NCBI GenBank assembly: GCA_964413845.1
Contig: CAYPTJ010000002.1
Coordinates: 1 to 14,446, forward strand
Source: CAYPTJ01 sp964413845
Lineage (GTDB): Bacteria; Patescibacteriota; WWE3; 9FT-COMBO-53-11
Length of the DNA stretch: 14,446 bases
Reading direction: 5' to 3'
Shown here: piece by piece, positions 6,257 through 12,907 of the stretch
How the letters are laid out: every line of letters starts with the position of its first letter
Numbering within the stretch: position 1 is the first letter of the stretch
Position numbers and translations under genes: made by a program
Notes under the pieces: model-generated
The model's input: only the letters and a program-made list of their open reading frames with translations
Databases searched by the model: none
What the model was told of the DNA's origin: nothing

Positions 6257-6718
6257 ATGACTGAAGAAAAAATTTTTGTAACCCAAGAGGGTTTGGAAAA
6301 TTTAAAAGAAGAGTACGATAACCTTGTAAATGTCCGGCGCAAAGAGGTAGCGGAGAAGTTGCAGAAAGCGCGTGAATTTGGGGATGTTAGCGAAAATGCG
6401 GCTTACGATGCAGCTCGAACCGAGCAGTCTTTTATCGAAGGTCGTATTGAGGAATTGGATGAGCTTCTCAAAAAAGTAGAAGTGGTTGAAGGTGCTAAAA
6501 CCGGGATTATCGCTATTGGTTCACGGGTTAAGGTTCATCTTGATGGTAATGAACATGAGTTTTATATCGTTGGGACTACTGAGGCTGATCCAGGTAACGG
6601 GAGAATTTCCCATAAGTCACCCTTGGGGCAATCCCTTCTGGGAAAGAAAGTAGGGGATAAGGTTGAGGTTGAAGCACCGGTGGGAAAACTCGTTTATCAC
6701 ATTCTCGAGATTAAGTAG
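6257..6718 (+). CDS. greA: Transcript cleavage factor GreA
   Basis: 153 aa. It rescues backtracked RNA polymerase by stimulating cleavage of the nascent RNA 3' end. The N-terminal coiled-coil hairpin (about 1-75) carries GDVSENAAYDAAR at its tip, with acidic residues D43 and E46 corresponding to the catalytic-site pair of E. coli GreA. The C-terminal FKBP-like domain includes SPLGQSLLGKKVGD. The ATG at 6257 gives the usual N-terminus (MTEEKIFVTQEG). A TTG at 6248 would add three residues and sits 8 nt from GGGGGA, so it is a live alternative. The gene has its own promoter and a structured leader. Confidence 0.95.
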   Translation: MTEEKIFVTQEGLENLKEEYDNLVNVRRKEVAEKLQKAREFGDVSENAAYDAARTEQSFIEGRIEELDELLKKVEVVEGAKTGIIAIGSRVKVHLDGNEHEFYIVGTTEADPGNGRISHKSPLGQSLLGKKVGDKVEVEAPVGKLVYHILEIK

Positions 6719-6744
6719 CGATCAGCCCTCAGCAATTAGTGACC

Positions 6745-6858
6745 AGAGCGCACTTATCGCTCTATTCCCAACTGAACGCTAGACAACTGTAAACTGTTCA
6801 CTGGACGAGATAATTATCTCTAATCACGTTGTACGTGATAAACTGTTCACTGTATAAT
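6745..6858 (+). promoter_or_regulatory. Structured greA-lysS spacer with direct repeats and a putative lysS promoter
   Basis: A hairpin AGAGCG/CGCTCT (6745-6763) may end greA transcripts. A 14-bp direct repeat TAAACTGTTCACTG occurs at 6790-6803 and 6839-6852. Between the copies lie a perfect palindrome GAGATAATTATCTC (6807-6820) and a 7-bp hairpin ATCACGT-TGT-ACGTGAT (6823-6839). Immediately after, TATAAT (6853-6858) with TTGTAC 18 bp upstream (6829-6834) looks like a promoter. Its -10 overlaps the annotated lysS ATG. Confidence 0.45.
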
Positions 6859-8308
6859 GCCCAGACCAATTGAGGAGCTAAGGAAGGAACGGTTGAAAAA
6901 GCTTGAAAAGATAAGGAAATTGGGTGTTAATCCTTACCCTTCTTCTTACGACCGAGGCCATCTGATTGCAAAGGTGCGTAAGTTAAAGCTCGGGAGCAAG
7001 GTTTCTGTTTCTGGTCGGATCATTTCCCTTCGCTGCCACGGAGCAATTACTTTTGCTGACCTTCGTGATGAGACAGCTAAAATCCAACTCCTCTTTCTGG
7101 GAGATAAACTTCCGGCCACCAACCTCCAACTGCTAACTCTTCTTGATATTGGTGATTTCCTTGGTGCTTCTGGAAAAACCTTCAAAACCAAAGCGGGGGA
7201 GCTGACAGTTGAGGTTTCTGATTTTACCCTTCTTGCTAAATCACTTCGACCCCTCCCTTCCAAATGGCACGGTTTGAAAGATGTAGAAGAGCGTTATCGT
7301 AAACGTTACCTTGATCTAATCCTTAATCCAGAAATTAGAGAGCGGTTTAACGTTGTTTTCAAGATTGTGGGGAGTATGCGTCAATTCCTTCTTAGCGAAG
7401 GTTACACCGAGGTGTTGACCCCATCGCTTCAACCGTTGTATGGTGGGACTTTGGCTCGGCCGTTTATTACCCGCTTTAACGCTCTGGATGCTGATTTTTA
7501 CCTTCGGATCTCAAACGAGATGTATTTAAAGCGGCTGATCGTTGGGGGGTACGAAAAGGTCTTTGAATTCTCGGTTGATTTTAGAAATGAAGGAATTGAT
7601 ACTACCCATAACCCTGAGTTTCTGCAGATGGAGACGATGTGGGCTTATGCTGACTATAAGGATAATATGGAGCTGGCAGAGCGGATGTTTGCGGCAATCG
7701 CCAAGAATGTTTTAGGAACAACAAAAATCACTTACCAGGGCAAGAAGATCAATCTTAATCCTCCGTGGAGGAGGATACCAATGGTTAAAGCTGTTGAGAA
7801 GGAAACAAAGGTAGATTGGACTAAGGTTGAGGATTTGAAGGATGCAAAAGCGGCGGCACAAAAATTGGGAGTAGATGTTAGAGGAAAAAATCTTAAAGGT
7901 CAGATCCTCGAGGAGATTTTTGACACTTTAGTGAGACCAACGATTATTCAACCTACCCTTATCTGTAACTATCCTCGAGATATCATGCCCCTTGCTAAGA
8001 CGGTTGAGGATGATCTTGAATATACAGAAAATTTTGAAATCTTTATTGCCGGGATGGAATTTGGGTTAAGCTATTCCGAAGGAAACGATCCTCTACTTCT
8101 TAGGGAGAATTTTGAAGCCCAAGCAAAACTTAGGAGGGAAGGACAGTTGGAAACCCATCCTATCGACGAAGGTTTTCTGGAGGCGCTCGAGTACGGTATG
8201 CCCCCAACATCCGGATTAGGGGTGGGGATGGAGCGTCTTTTAATGCTTTTGACAAATACTTCCTCAATTAGGGAGGTGATGTTTTTCCCAGCCTTGCGGC
8301 CAAAGTAA
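6857..8308 (+). CDS. lysS: Lysyl-tRNA synthetase, class II
   Basis: 483 aa; charges tRNA-Lys. The N-terminal OB-fold anticodon-binding domain spans about residues 45-135. In the class II core, motif 2 is FRNEGIDTTHNPEF from F242, and motif 3 is GLGVGMERLLMLLT with R460. It ends FPALRPK, the typical LysRS terminus. Motif 3 has M-E-R where most bacterial LysRS have I-D-R. The start is uncertain: ATG 6857 overlaps a TATAAT and has no Shine-Dalgarno. TTG 6893 is preceded by AGGAAGG (6881-6887) and would give MKKLEKIRKLGVNPYP, still within the family's N-terminal range. The serS gene follows after 22 nt, so the two are probably co-transcribed. Confidence 0.95.
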   Translation: MPRPIEELRKERLKKLEKIRKLGVNPYPSSYDRGHLIAKVRKLKLGSKVSVSGRIISLRCHGAITFADLRDETAKIQLLFLGDKLPATNLQLLTLLDIGDFLGASGKTFKTKAGELTVEVSDFTLLAKSLRPLPSKWHGLKDVEERYRKRYLDLILNPEIRERFNVVFKIVGSMRQFLLSEGYTEVLTPSLQPLYGGTLARPFITRFNALDADFYLRISNEMYLKRLIVGGYEKVFEFSVDFRNEGIDTTHNPEFLQMETMWAYADYKDNMELAERMFAAIAKNVLGTTKITYQGKKINLNPPWRRIPMVKAVEKETKVDWTKVEDLKDAKAAAQKLGVDVRGKNLKGQILEEIFDTLVRPTIIQPTLICNYPRDIMPLAKTVEDDLEYTENFEIFIAGMEFGLSYSEGNDPLLLRENFEAQAKLRREGQLETHPIDEGFLEALEYGMPPTSGLGVGMERLLMLLTNTSSIREVMFFPALRPK

Positions 8309-8310
8309 TT

Positions 8311-8333
8311 TATGGTGAGCTTGTCGAACCATG
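8311..8333. repeat. Small palindromic element containing the serS start codon
   Basis: ATGGT (8312-8316) and ACCAT (8328-8332) flank a core whose reverse strand reads TTCGACAAGCTCA. From memory, this core recurs as a short dispersed intergenic repeat in various bacterial genomes; it is present only once here. The right arm supplies the serS ATG, and GGTGA (8314-8318) may be its ribosome-binding site. Confidence 0.4.
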
Positions 8334-9596
8334 CTTGATCAAAAATTCGTAACTGAAAACTTAAAGGAGATAAAGAAGGTTGTTGAGGCACGAGGGATGA
8401 AGGTAGAGGTTGATAAGATCGACCGCCTTGCCAAAGCCCGCTCTGTCCTTTTGTTGAGGGTAGAGGAGCTAAGGGCGGAGAGGAATAAACTTAGCAAGAG
8501 CAAACCTTCGGAAGAAACGCTTAAACGTGCTGCCGCTATCAAAAATGAACTCAAAAATCTTGATCCCCAATTAAAGAATTTAGAGAATCAGCTTCAAGAG
8601 CTTTTGTGGGAAGTTCCCAATCTCCTTCATCCGAAAGTTCCTATCAGGAGTGGGGAAGAAGCGAACAAGGTTTTGAAAATTGTCGGGAAGCCTACAAAAT
8701 TTGCCTTCAAAGCGCTGGATCACGAAGAGCTTTCACGAAAACTCGATCTTATTGATTTTGACGCGGGGGCAAAAGTTGCGGGTACAAAGTTTTACTACCT
8801 AAAAAAAGAGGCTGCACTTCTGGAGTTTGCCTTGGTTAAATATGCTTTCGATCTTCTTCTTGCTGAGGGTTTTACTCCCTTCGTTACTCCGGATCTCGCG
8901 CGGCCAAGGATTATCGATGGTGTTGGTTTCAACCCTCGTGGTCCTCAATCTGATATCTATCTTCTTGAGGGCGGGGAGCTTGGACTAATTGGAACGGCGG
9001 AGATAACCTTGGGTGGTTATCACGCCGATGAGGTTCTTGACTCCGAGAAGCTTCCAATAAAGTATGCGGGCTTCTCCCACTGTTTCCGCCGGGAGGCAGG
9101 CGCTTACGGGAAGTACGCAAAGGGGATCTATCGGGTTCATCAGTTCTCAAAGGTGGAGATGTTTGTCTTTTGCCAACCTGAGGAGTCCCAGATGATGCAC
9201 GATTACCTCCTTAAGCTCGAGGAGAAGCTTTTTAAAGGACTAAAGATTCCTTATCGGGTGATTGATACTTGCTCAGGAGAGTTAGGGGCTTCAGCTTACC
9301 GGAAGTTCGACCTTGAGGCTTGGATGCCAGGTCGCGTCAAACGCGATGGGACTTATGGAGAATGGGGAGAGGTTACCTCAACCTCCAACACCACCGATTA
9401 CCAGGCTCGGCGGCTGAATATCAGATACCGTGATAAAGCTGGCCAACTTAAATTTGTCCATACCCTAAACGGGACTGCGATTGCTACTTCGCGGGCACTG
9501 ATTGCAATTTTGGAGAACTATCAACAGAAAGACGGCTCGGTTAAGATCCCCGTGGTCCTTCAATCGTATGTGGGGAAGAAGCTCATCAAAGCCTAA
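8331..9596 (+). CDS. serS: Seryl-tRNA synthetase
   Basis: 421 aa; charges tRNA-Ser (and tRNA-Sec where present). The N-terminal tRNA-binding coiled coil spans about residues 25-100, rich in Lys, Glu and Leu. The class II core follows: GTAEI for serine/ATP binding, motif 2 FRREAGAYG from F252, and motif 3 NGTAIATSRALIAILEN with R388. The signature DIEAWMPG appears as DLEAWMPG. Length is normal. The ATG begins a typical N-terminus (MLDQKFVTENL) and lies within a palindrome. The next gene overlaps the 3' end. Confidence 0.96.
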   Translation: MLDQKFVTENLKEIKKVVEARGMKVEVDKIDRLAKARSVLLLRVEELRAERNKLSKSKPSEETLKRAAAIKNELKNLDPQLKNLENQLQELLWEVPNLLHPKVPIRSGEEANKVLKIVGKPTKFAFKALDHEELSRKLDLIDFDAGAKVAGTKFYYLKKEAALLEFALVKYAFDLLLAEGFTPFVTPDLARPRIIDGVGFNPRGPQSDIYLLEGGELGLIGTAEITLGGYHADEVLDSEKLPIKYAGFSHCFRREAGAYGKYAKGIYRVHQFSKVEMFVFCQPEESQMMHDYLLKLEEKLFKGLKIPYRVIDTCSGELGASAYRKFDLEAWMPGRVKRDGTYGEWGEVTSTSNTTDYQARRLNIRYRDKAGQLKFVHTLNGTAIATSRALIAILENYQQKDGSVKIPVVLQSYVGKKLIKA

Positions 9597-10242
9597 ACTC
9601 ATCTACTCGACAACCTCGCCCCTTTCTGGAAAGATAAACGTTTGGCAGCAAGGGGAAGAAAGGATTCTGGAGGTTGGTGGTTACACCCAATCAGTGAATT
9701 TAGCGGCTAAGGATTTTAAAAACCGTGTTTGGGGGCGGATGGTGAAGGAGTTGGCGCGAAGGATTGATAATCCCCAAAGCGCCTTGATTTTGGGGCTTGG
9801 GGGAGGAACAGTCGCCCATCTTTTATCCAAAACGTTTTCGGGAATCGCAATTGATGGGGTTGAACTTGACCCAGTTGTGGTTGGGGTGGGGGAGAGGTAC
9901 TTTAGGTTTGGTGAGATTCCTAATCTTAAAGTGATTGTTGCTGATGCCTATGAATTAGTTAAGAATCCCAAAAAATACCCGCTTCGTGCAGATACTTATT
10001 CCACGATTATTGTTGATCTTTTTCTGGGCGGGGGGTGGTCAAAGCAGCTTGAAGAGATTGAATTTCACCAATCGGTAAGGAACCTTCTTGCTAAAGAAGG
10101 AGTAGTGGTTTTCAATCGTGTTTCCGGTTTTGATCGGAAGCAGTTCCACACAACCCTTTCTAAAATTTTTGCTAAGATTGAGGTGGTTGAAGTTGGTTAT
10201 AAGAGTCTTCCTTTTGGGAATACTTTGTATCTGTGTCAATGA
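9568..10242 (+). CDS. Spermidine synthase-fold methyltransferase-like protein
   Basis: About 224 aa from the ATG at 9568, overlapping serS by 29 nt. A Rossmann-like class I core is visible: LILGLGGGT (nucleotide-binding loop), GVELDPVVV with the acidic residue that holds the ribose of SAM or decarboxylated SAM, ADAYELV, and IIVDLFLGGG. These match the order of motifs in spermidine synthases. The protein is shorter than most polyamine synthases, and the usual D-x-x-D/P active-site segment is replaced by DLFLGGG. It may therefore be a methyltransferase-like relative with another substrate. The PAP2 gene starts in its stop codon (ATGA). Confidence 0.75.
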   Translation: MWGRSSSKPKLIYSTTSPLSGKINVWQQGEERILEVGGYTQSVNLAAKDFKNRVWGRMVKELARRIDNPQSALILGLGGGTVAHLLSKTFSGIAIDGVELDPVVVGVGERYFRFGEIPNLKVIVADAYELVKNPKKYPLRADTYSTIIVDLFLGGGWSKQLEEIEFHQSVRNLLAKEGVVVFNRVSGFDRKQFHTTLSKIFAKIEVVEVGYKSLPFGNTLYLCQ

Positions 10243-10694
10243 ATTTCCTTATCATTTTTGCTGCCCGTTACTTAATCTATCTTTCCCTTCTTTCCATTCC
10301 TTATCTTTGGGTAAGGCGGGAGCGGCATGATCTAATACGGATCGTTGTTTCGGTGGTTGTGGCGTTTGCAATTTCGGAGGGATTAAACTTTCTTTTTCCT
10401 GTTCCGCGTCCCTTTGTCGCCCAAAACTTTACTCCTTTGGTTGGTGTATCTTTGAGTGAGTATTACGCTTCTTTTCCCTCCGGCCATGCCACATTTTTGA
10501 CGGCTTTAGGAATGGCGATCTTCTTCACCGAAAAATTACCGGGAGTATTGATTTTGATCCTTGGGATCTTGGTGGGAATAGGAAGAGTTGTTGCCGGAGT
10601 CCATTACCCAATTGATATCTTGGGTGGCTTTTTAATTGGGGTTGCCGTTGCTGCTTTAGTCAAATTTCTCCACGACCGCTACCCATTTTGGTAG
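10239..10694 (+). CDS. PAP2-family membrane lipid phosphatase
   Basis: 151 aa, almost entirely hydrophobic, with about four to five membrane segments. PAP2 motifs: RP at 57-58, FPSGH with H83, and R116-x5-H122-x3-D126, which supplies the catalytic His and charge relay. The first motif normally reads K-x6-R-P; here the Lys position is Asn50. The family includes undecaprenyl-diphosphate and phosphatidylglycerol-phosphate phosphatases; the small size and context suggest recycling of a lipid carrier, but the substrate is not defined. The ATG at 10239 overlaps the upstream stop. The gene ends 1 nt before the stop of the convergent gene, with no terminator between. Confidence 0.85.
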   Translation: MNFLIIFAARYLIYLSLLSIPYLWVRRERHDLIRIVVSVVVAFAISEGLNFLFPVPRPFVAQNFTPLVGVSLSEYYASFPSGHATFLTALGMAIFFTEKLPGVLILILGILVGIGRVVAGVHYPIDILGGFLIGVAVAALVKFLHDRYPFW

Positions 10695-10695
10695 G

Positions 10696-11199
10696 CTAAA
10701 CGTGGCGGTCGGCGACTTTTGAGGCACCGTATGCTTCGGGTTTCGTTTTCACTTGGTAACCGTTTCCTTGAATCATTGCCACCACCTCGGCGATCATCTC
10801 CCGTGTTGGCCCTCCGTTTCCGATATCGACGTGGATCTCAAGGTCAAACTGGAGAAGCTCCGGCTTTTCTTTAAGCAGGTAGAGGAACTCATTGGCAAAC
10901 TCCAAGGAAGCGACCGCCTCTTCATAGATTTTCTCTCTGAGGCTGTAAGGTTTTTCACGCTGAAACTTCTTCCAGAAATAAACCCCCCCTCCACCAACCC
11001 GATGAATGATTAGGGCGGTGACAAATTCAGTCACTTTACTTCCTCTTGTTTGGGAATCGGTGCCAATGATAATCCGATAACGATAGTCGGGCTTGGCGTG
11101 GGCGAAATCAGCAATCTTTTGAATAACCTTAGGTAGGGCGAGTATCCCGTGGGTTGGGCTGTGGAAAGTTTCTACCAATTTAACTTTTATCTGCTGCAT
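10696..11199 (-). CDS. YkuK-family (DUF458) RNase H-like protein
   Basis: 167 aa. Conserved blocks of the Bacillus YkuK/DUF458 family are recognisable: F-x-SPTHG near residue 12, IIIGTDSQ (about 44-51), HVDIGNGGPTREMI (about 123-136) and the C-terminal PEAYGASKVADRHV. The Asp in GTDSQ and in HVDIG are spaced as in RNase H-like folds, so nucleic-acid cleavage is possible but unproven. The gene has a near-consensus promoter with almost no leader. The stop codon of a decayed rtcB fragment lies only 19 nt upstream on the same strand, suggesting rtcB and this gene were once adjacent. Confidence 0.85.
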   Translation of the reverse strand: MQQIKVKLVETFHSPTHGILALPKVIQKIADFAHAKPDYRYRIIIGTDSQTRGSKVTEFVTALIIHRVGGGGVYFWKKFQREKPYSLREKIYEEAVASLEFANEFLYLLKEKPELLQFDLEIHVDIGNGGPTREMIAEVVAMIQGNGYQVKTKPEAYGASKVADRHV

Positions 11200-11209
11200 G
11201 TCACTTTAG

Positions 11210-11238
11210 ATTATATACCTAACCTTTAATGTTGCCAA
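11210..11238 (-). promoter_or_regulatory. Promoter of the DUF458 gene inside the rtcB relic
   Basis: On the reverse strand TTGGCA (11238-11233), 17-bp spacer, TATAAT (11215-11210). The -35 is part of the relic's codons for I-G-N-I; the -10 lies just beyond its stop. Transcription should begin about 11203, only about 4 nt before the ATG at 11199. The intact rtcB 3' end keeps the TTGGCA but has no -10 at this spacing. Confidence 0.7.
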
Positions 11239-11366
11239 TAGGGACAAAGCTTGCAACTTTCGAGCGAAGCGAGAAAGCGGAGGATGCGGAGCAGACTCGT
11301 ACGTTTTTGGAGAGTCTCATTTGGTGAACTGTCTCAACCCACTTTAGAAATATCTCCATATTTGGC
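11219..11366 (-). pseudogene. Decayed 3'-terminal fragment of rtcB
   Basis: Read on the reverse strand, the last ~15 codons give KVASFVPIGNIKG-stop, identical in protein to the end of the intact rtcB at 13583. Before that comes an in-frame insert of about 45 nt containing TTTCTCGCTTCGCTCG. Upstream of the insert, a segment reading VETVHQMRLSK aligns with RtcB VEVTHQAGLSK. One extra G in GTGGGTTGAG shifts the frame, and AKYGDISKV beyond it aligns with AYKDISEV. It is a diverged duplicate of the gene's end, not a functional gene. Confidence 0.8.
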
Positions 11367-11411
11367 AAAAGTTTGTTAGAATCTGGGTGGCTGAAAGCTC
11401 TAGAGATAGTT
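11350..11411 (+). repeat. 62-bp direct repeat, copy A
   Basis: Matches 12832-12892 with three substitutions and one 1-nt indel. The first 17 nt belong to the rtcB relic; the rest is unrelated to rtcB. It contains TGTTAGAAT (11374-11382), which fits an extended -10 and also resembles a GTTRRRY core. Confidence 0.85.
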
Positions 11412-11482
11412 TTGTGAAGCTTCGCATAGCACGAAAGAGTGCTGGTGGTTCACGAAAACAATTCGTATAAAACGAGTTAGCA
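11410..11482 (+). other. Hairpin region and cassette-start core site GTTAGCA
   Basis: TTTTGTGAA (11410-11418) pairs with TTCAC-g-AAAA (11449-11458), enclosing a second hairpin AGCAC-GAAAGA-GTGCT (11428-11443). GTTAGCA lies at 11476-11482 and is the exact reverse complement of TGCTAAC at 12666-12672, at the far end of the next gene unit. I read it as the left boundary of that unit. No full attC can be drawn here. The remainder to 11544 is AT-rich and probably carries the promoter of the hydrolase gene. Confidence 0.45.
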
Positions 11483-11544
11483 GAAATTCGGGGGCTCGCC
11501 TTTACGAAAAGAAAATTTTTAAAGAAGATTAAACTAATTAAATC

Positions 11545-12567
11545 ATGATGAAATCAAAAATTTTAATTTATGGAATTTTAGTATTAGCGATTATTGGGAT
11601 TATTGTTTTTGTGAGTATTTACCTTCAGCCTACCGAACCAACTTTACTAAAAATAGAAGCGAATCCGACAAAGGGATTTTATTGGCCGTACTATCTTTAC
11701 ATACCCGGTCGTGTTTGGACCGAAGCGGATGGGAAAACCTACCTTTTGGTTGAGCCGAACAATTCTCCCGAGCCGAGTGATGATCAATCTGTTCATGACG
11801 AATGGGCAAGAAAAAGAATCGAGTCAATAGGAGCAGAGATGGCAGAGGATCTAGGAGTTACTGTATTGATTCCAACCTTTCCTCGCCCTAAAACACCTGA
11901 GTTCTCTGCTATAGGAATTGATAATGAAACTTGGACATACTCGCTTGTCACGCAGGCTCTCACCAGGGACACTCTTTTGACGGAAATAGACGGATTAGAA
12001 CGGCTAGACCTTCAGCTAATAGCCATGATAGACGATGCCAGAGAGCGACTATCACAGAAGCGCATCAACATAGCGGATAAGGTGTTTATGATGGGATTTT
12101 CGACTTCTGGTTATTTTACCAACAGGTTTACGCTCCTGCACCCCGAAAGGGTCCGTGCCGCTGCAGCAGGTGGTACAGTTGGCTGGGATGCGGTTCCCTT
12201 GAAGGAATGGAATGGGATAAAACTAAGATACCCTGTTGGAATGCGGGATTCAGAAAGCCTCGTTGGTAAAGAATTTGACCTCGAGACGTTCAGGACGATC
12301 CCCCTTTACATTTATGCCGGAGACCAAGATACAAATGATTCGGTACCGCATGTAGACATGTATGAAGCAGAAGATGCACGGTTGATTTTACAGAATTTTG
12401 GAGAATCAATAATAGGACGCTGGCAATTTAGAAAAAAAATGTATGGATCGGTAGGGAGTAAAGCCCGTTTTGTTTTGTATCCGGGGGTTGGTCATGAAAT
12501 GACAGATGAGATGTTGAGCGATGTGAAGGCTTTCTTTTCAGAACAAATGGCCCGCTCTTCCGAATAA
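11545..12567 (+). CDS. Membrane-anchored or secreted alpha/beta hydrolase
   Basis: 340 aa. Residues about 5-27 form one hydrophobic segment after a short basic start (MMKSK), a signal anchor or signal peptide, so the enzyme domain is extracytoplasmic. The catalytic triad is visible: S186 in the nucleophile elbow GFSTSG, a likely acid at D260 (YAGDQD), and H317 (GVGHEM). The pattern fits esterase or polyester-depolymerase-like hydrolases, but the substrate is unknown. ATG at 11545 or 11548 are equivalent. The gene sits alone in a unit bounded by core-like sites 11477 and 12739 and is unrelated in function to its neighbours. About 99 nt separate its stop from the palindrome. Confidence 0.8.
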   Translation: MMKSKILIYGILVLAIIGIIVFVSIYLQPTEPTLLKIEANPTKGFYWPYYLYIPGRVWTEADGKTYLLVEPNNSPEPSDDQSVHDEWARKRIESIGAEMAEDLGVTVLIPTFPRPKTPEFSAIGIDNETWTYSLVTQALTRDTLLTEIDGLERLDLQLIAMIDDARERLSQKRINIADKVFMMGFSTSGYFTNRFTLLHPERVRAAAAGGTVGWDAVPLKEWNGIKLRYPVGMRDSESLVGKEFDLETFRTIPLYIYAGDQDTNDSVPHVDMYEAEDARLILQNFGESIIGRWQFRKKMYGSVGSKARFVLYPGVGHEMTDEMLSDVKAFFSEQMARSSE

Positions 12568-12665
12568 GGCGTTTTCAAAGAAATTTTCGTGAATAAACAT
12601 TTTTCAACGCCGCCCCCGAACTCTTCGGCAAACTTCGTTTACCTTGCCTTGACTTCGTCTCGGTC
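12568..12665 (+). other. Non-coding tail of the hydrolase unit
   Basis: GGCGTT directly after the stop (12568-12573) pairs with AACGCC (12606-12611) around a 32-nt AT-rich loop. Then CTTCGGCAAACTTCGT resembles the loop part of both attC-like sites, perhaps remains of an older site. No gene is seen. Confidence 0.4.
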
Positions 12666-12745
12666 TGCTAACGGCGGATAAAAGGGAAATCAGAGATTTC
12701 CCCAAATTGCCTTCGGCAACTTCTTTTATCCGCAAGACGTTAGAT
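12666..12745 (+). repeat. attC-like recombination site 1
   Basis: An 80-nt imperfect palindrome. The inverse core TGCTAAC (12666-12672) and core GTTAGAT (12739-12745) match the AAC/GTT hallmark; GTTAGAT fits GTTRRRY. The stem CTAACG (12668-12673) pairs with CGTTAG (12738-12743), and GCGGATAAAAG (12674-12684) with CTTTTATCCGC (12723-12733), leaving AAGA unpaired on one side only. Two inner hairpins follow: GGGAAATC/GATTTCCC and TTGCC/GGCAA. The one-sided spacer differs from textbook attC, so a structured RNA remains an alternative. Confidence 0.6.
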
Positions 12746-12793
12746 GACGGCACAAAAAATTTTATAAAAAACTGCTAATAATCCCATCTCAAT

Positions 12794-12818
12794 CAAACAA
12801 ACCCGGAGGGTTTGTTTG
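12794..12818 (+). terminator. Perfect 11-bp hairpin
   Basis: CAAACAAACCC (12794-12804), loop GGA, GGGTTTGTTTG (12808-12818). It is followed by TAGTGTTTG rather than a clean T-run, so terminator strength is uncertain. It sits at the head of the second unit and would shield its gene from read-through; its complement ends the other strand equally well. Confidence 0.55.
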
Positions 12819-12831
12819 TAGTGTTTGTAGT

Positions 12832-12892
12832 ATATCTCCATATTTGGCGAAAGTTTGTTAGAATTTGGGTGGCTGAATGCTCTAGAGTAGTT
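12832..12892 (+). repeat. 61-bp direct repeat, copy B
   Basis: Near-identical to 11350-11411. It ends 15 nt before the ATG of the next gene, so its TGTTAGAAT (12856-12864) could serve as an extended -10 promoter. It begins with the same 17 nt that in copy A are part of the rtcB relic. Confidence 0.85.
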
Positions 12893-12907
12893 AACTTTGT
12901 ATATATT

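Noticed and set aside
9502..9567. Upstream ATG at 9502 for the methyltransferase-like gene
   Set aside because: It would overlap 95 nt of serS and add a basic tail unlike the family; ATG 9568 fits better.
4753..10242. Polyamine pathway joining the saccharopine-dehydrogenase-like gene and the spermidine-synthase-like gene
   Set aside because: The genes are 3.5 kb apart in different transcription units, no decarboxylase is present, and active-site features are not diagnostic.
12666..12745. Interpreting the palindrome as an ordinary terminator
   Set aside because: The ~17-bp outer stem with two inner hairpins has no following T-run, and its ends match a distant core sequence, which a terminator would not explain.
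12812..12907. N-terminal extension of the HELIH protein from a TTG at 12812
   Set aside because: It would translate the terminator arm and the non-coding direct repeat; the ATG at 12908 starts the protein-like sequence.
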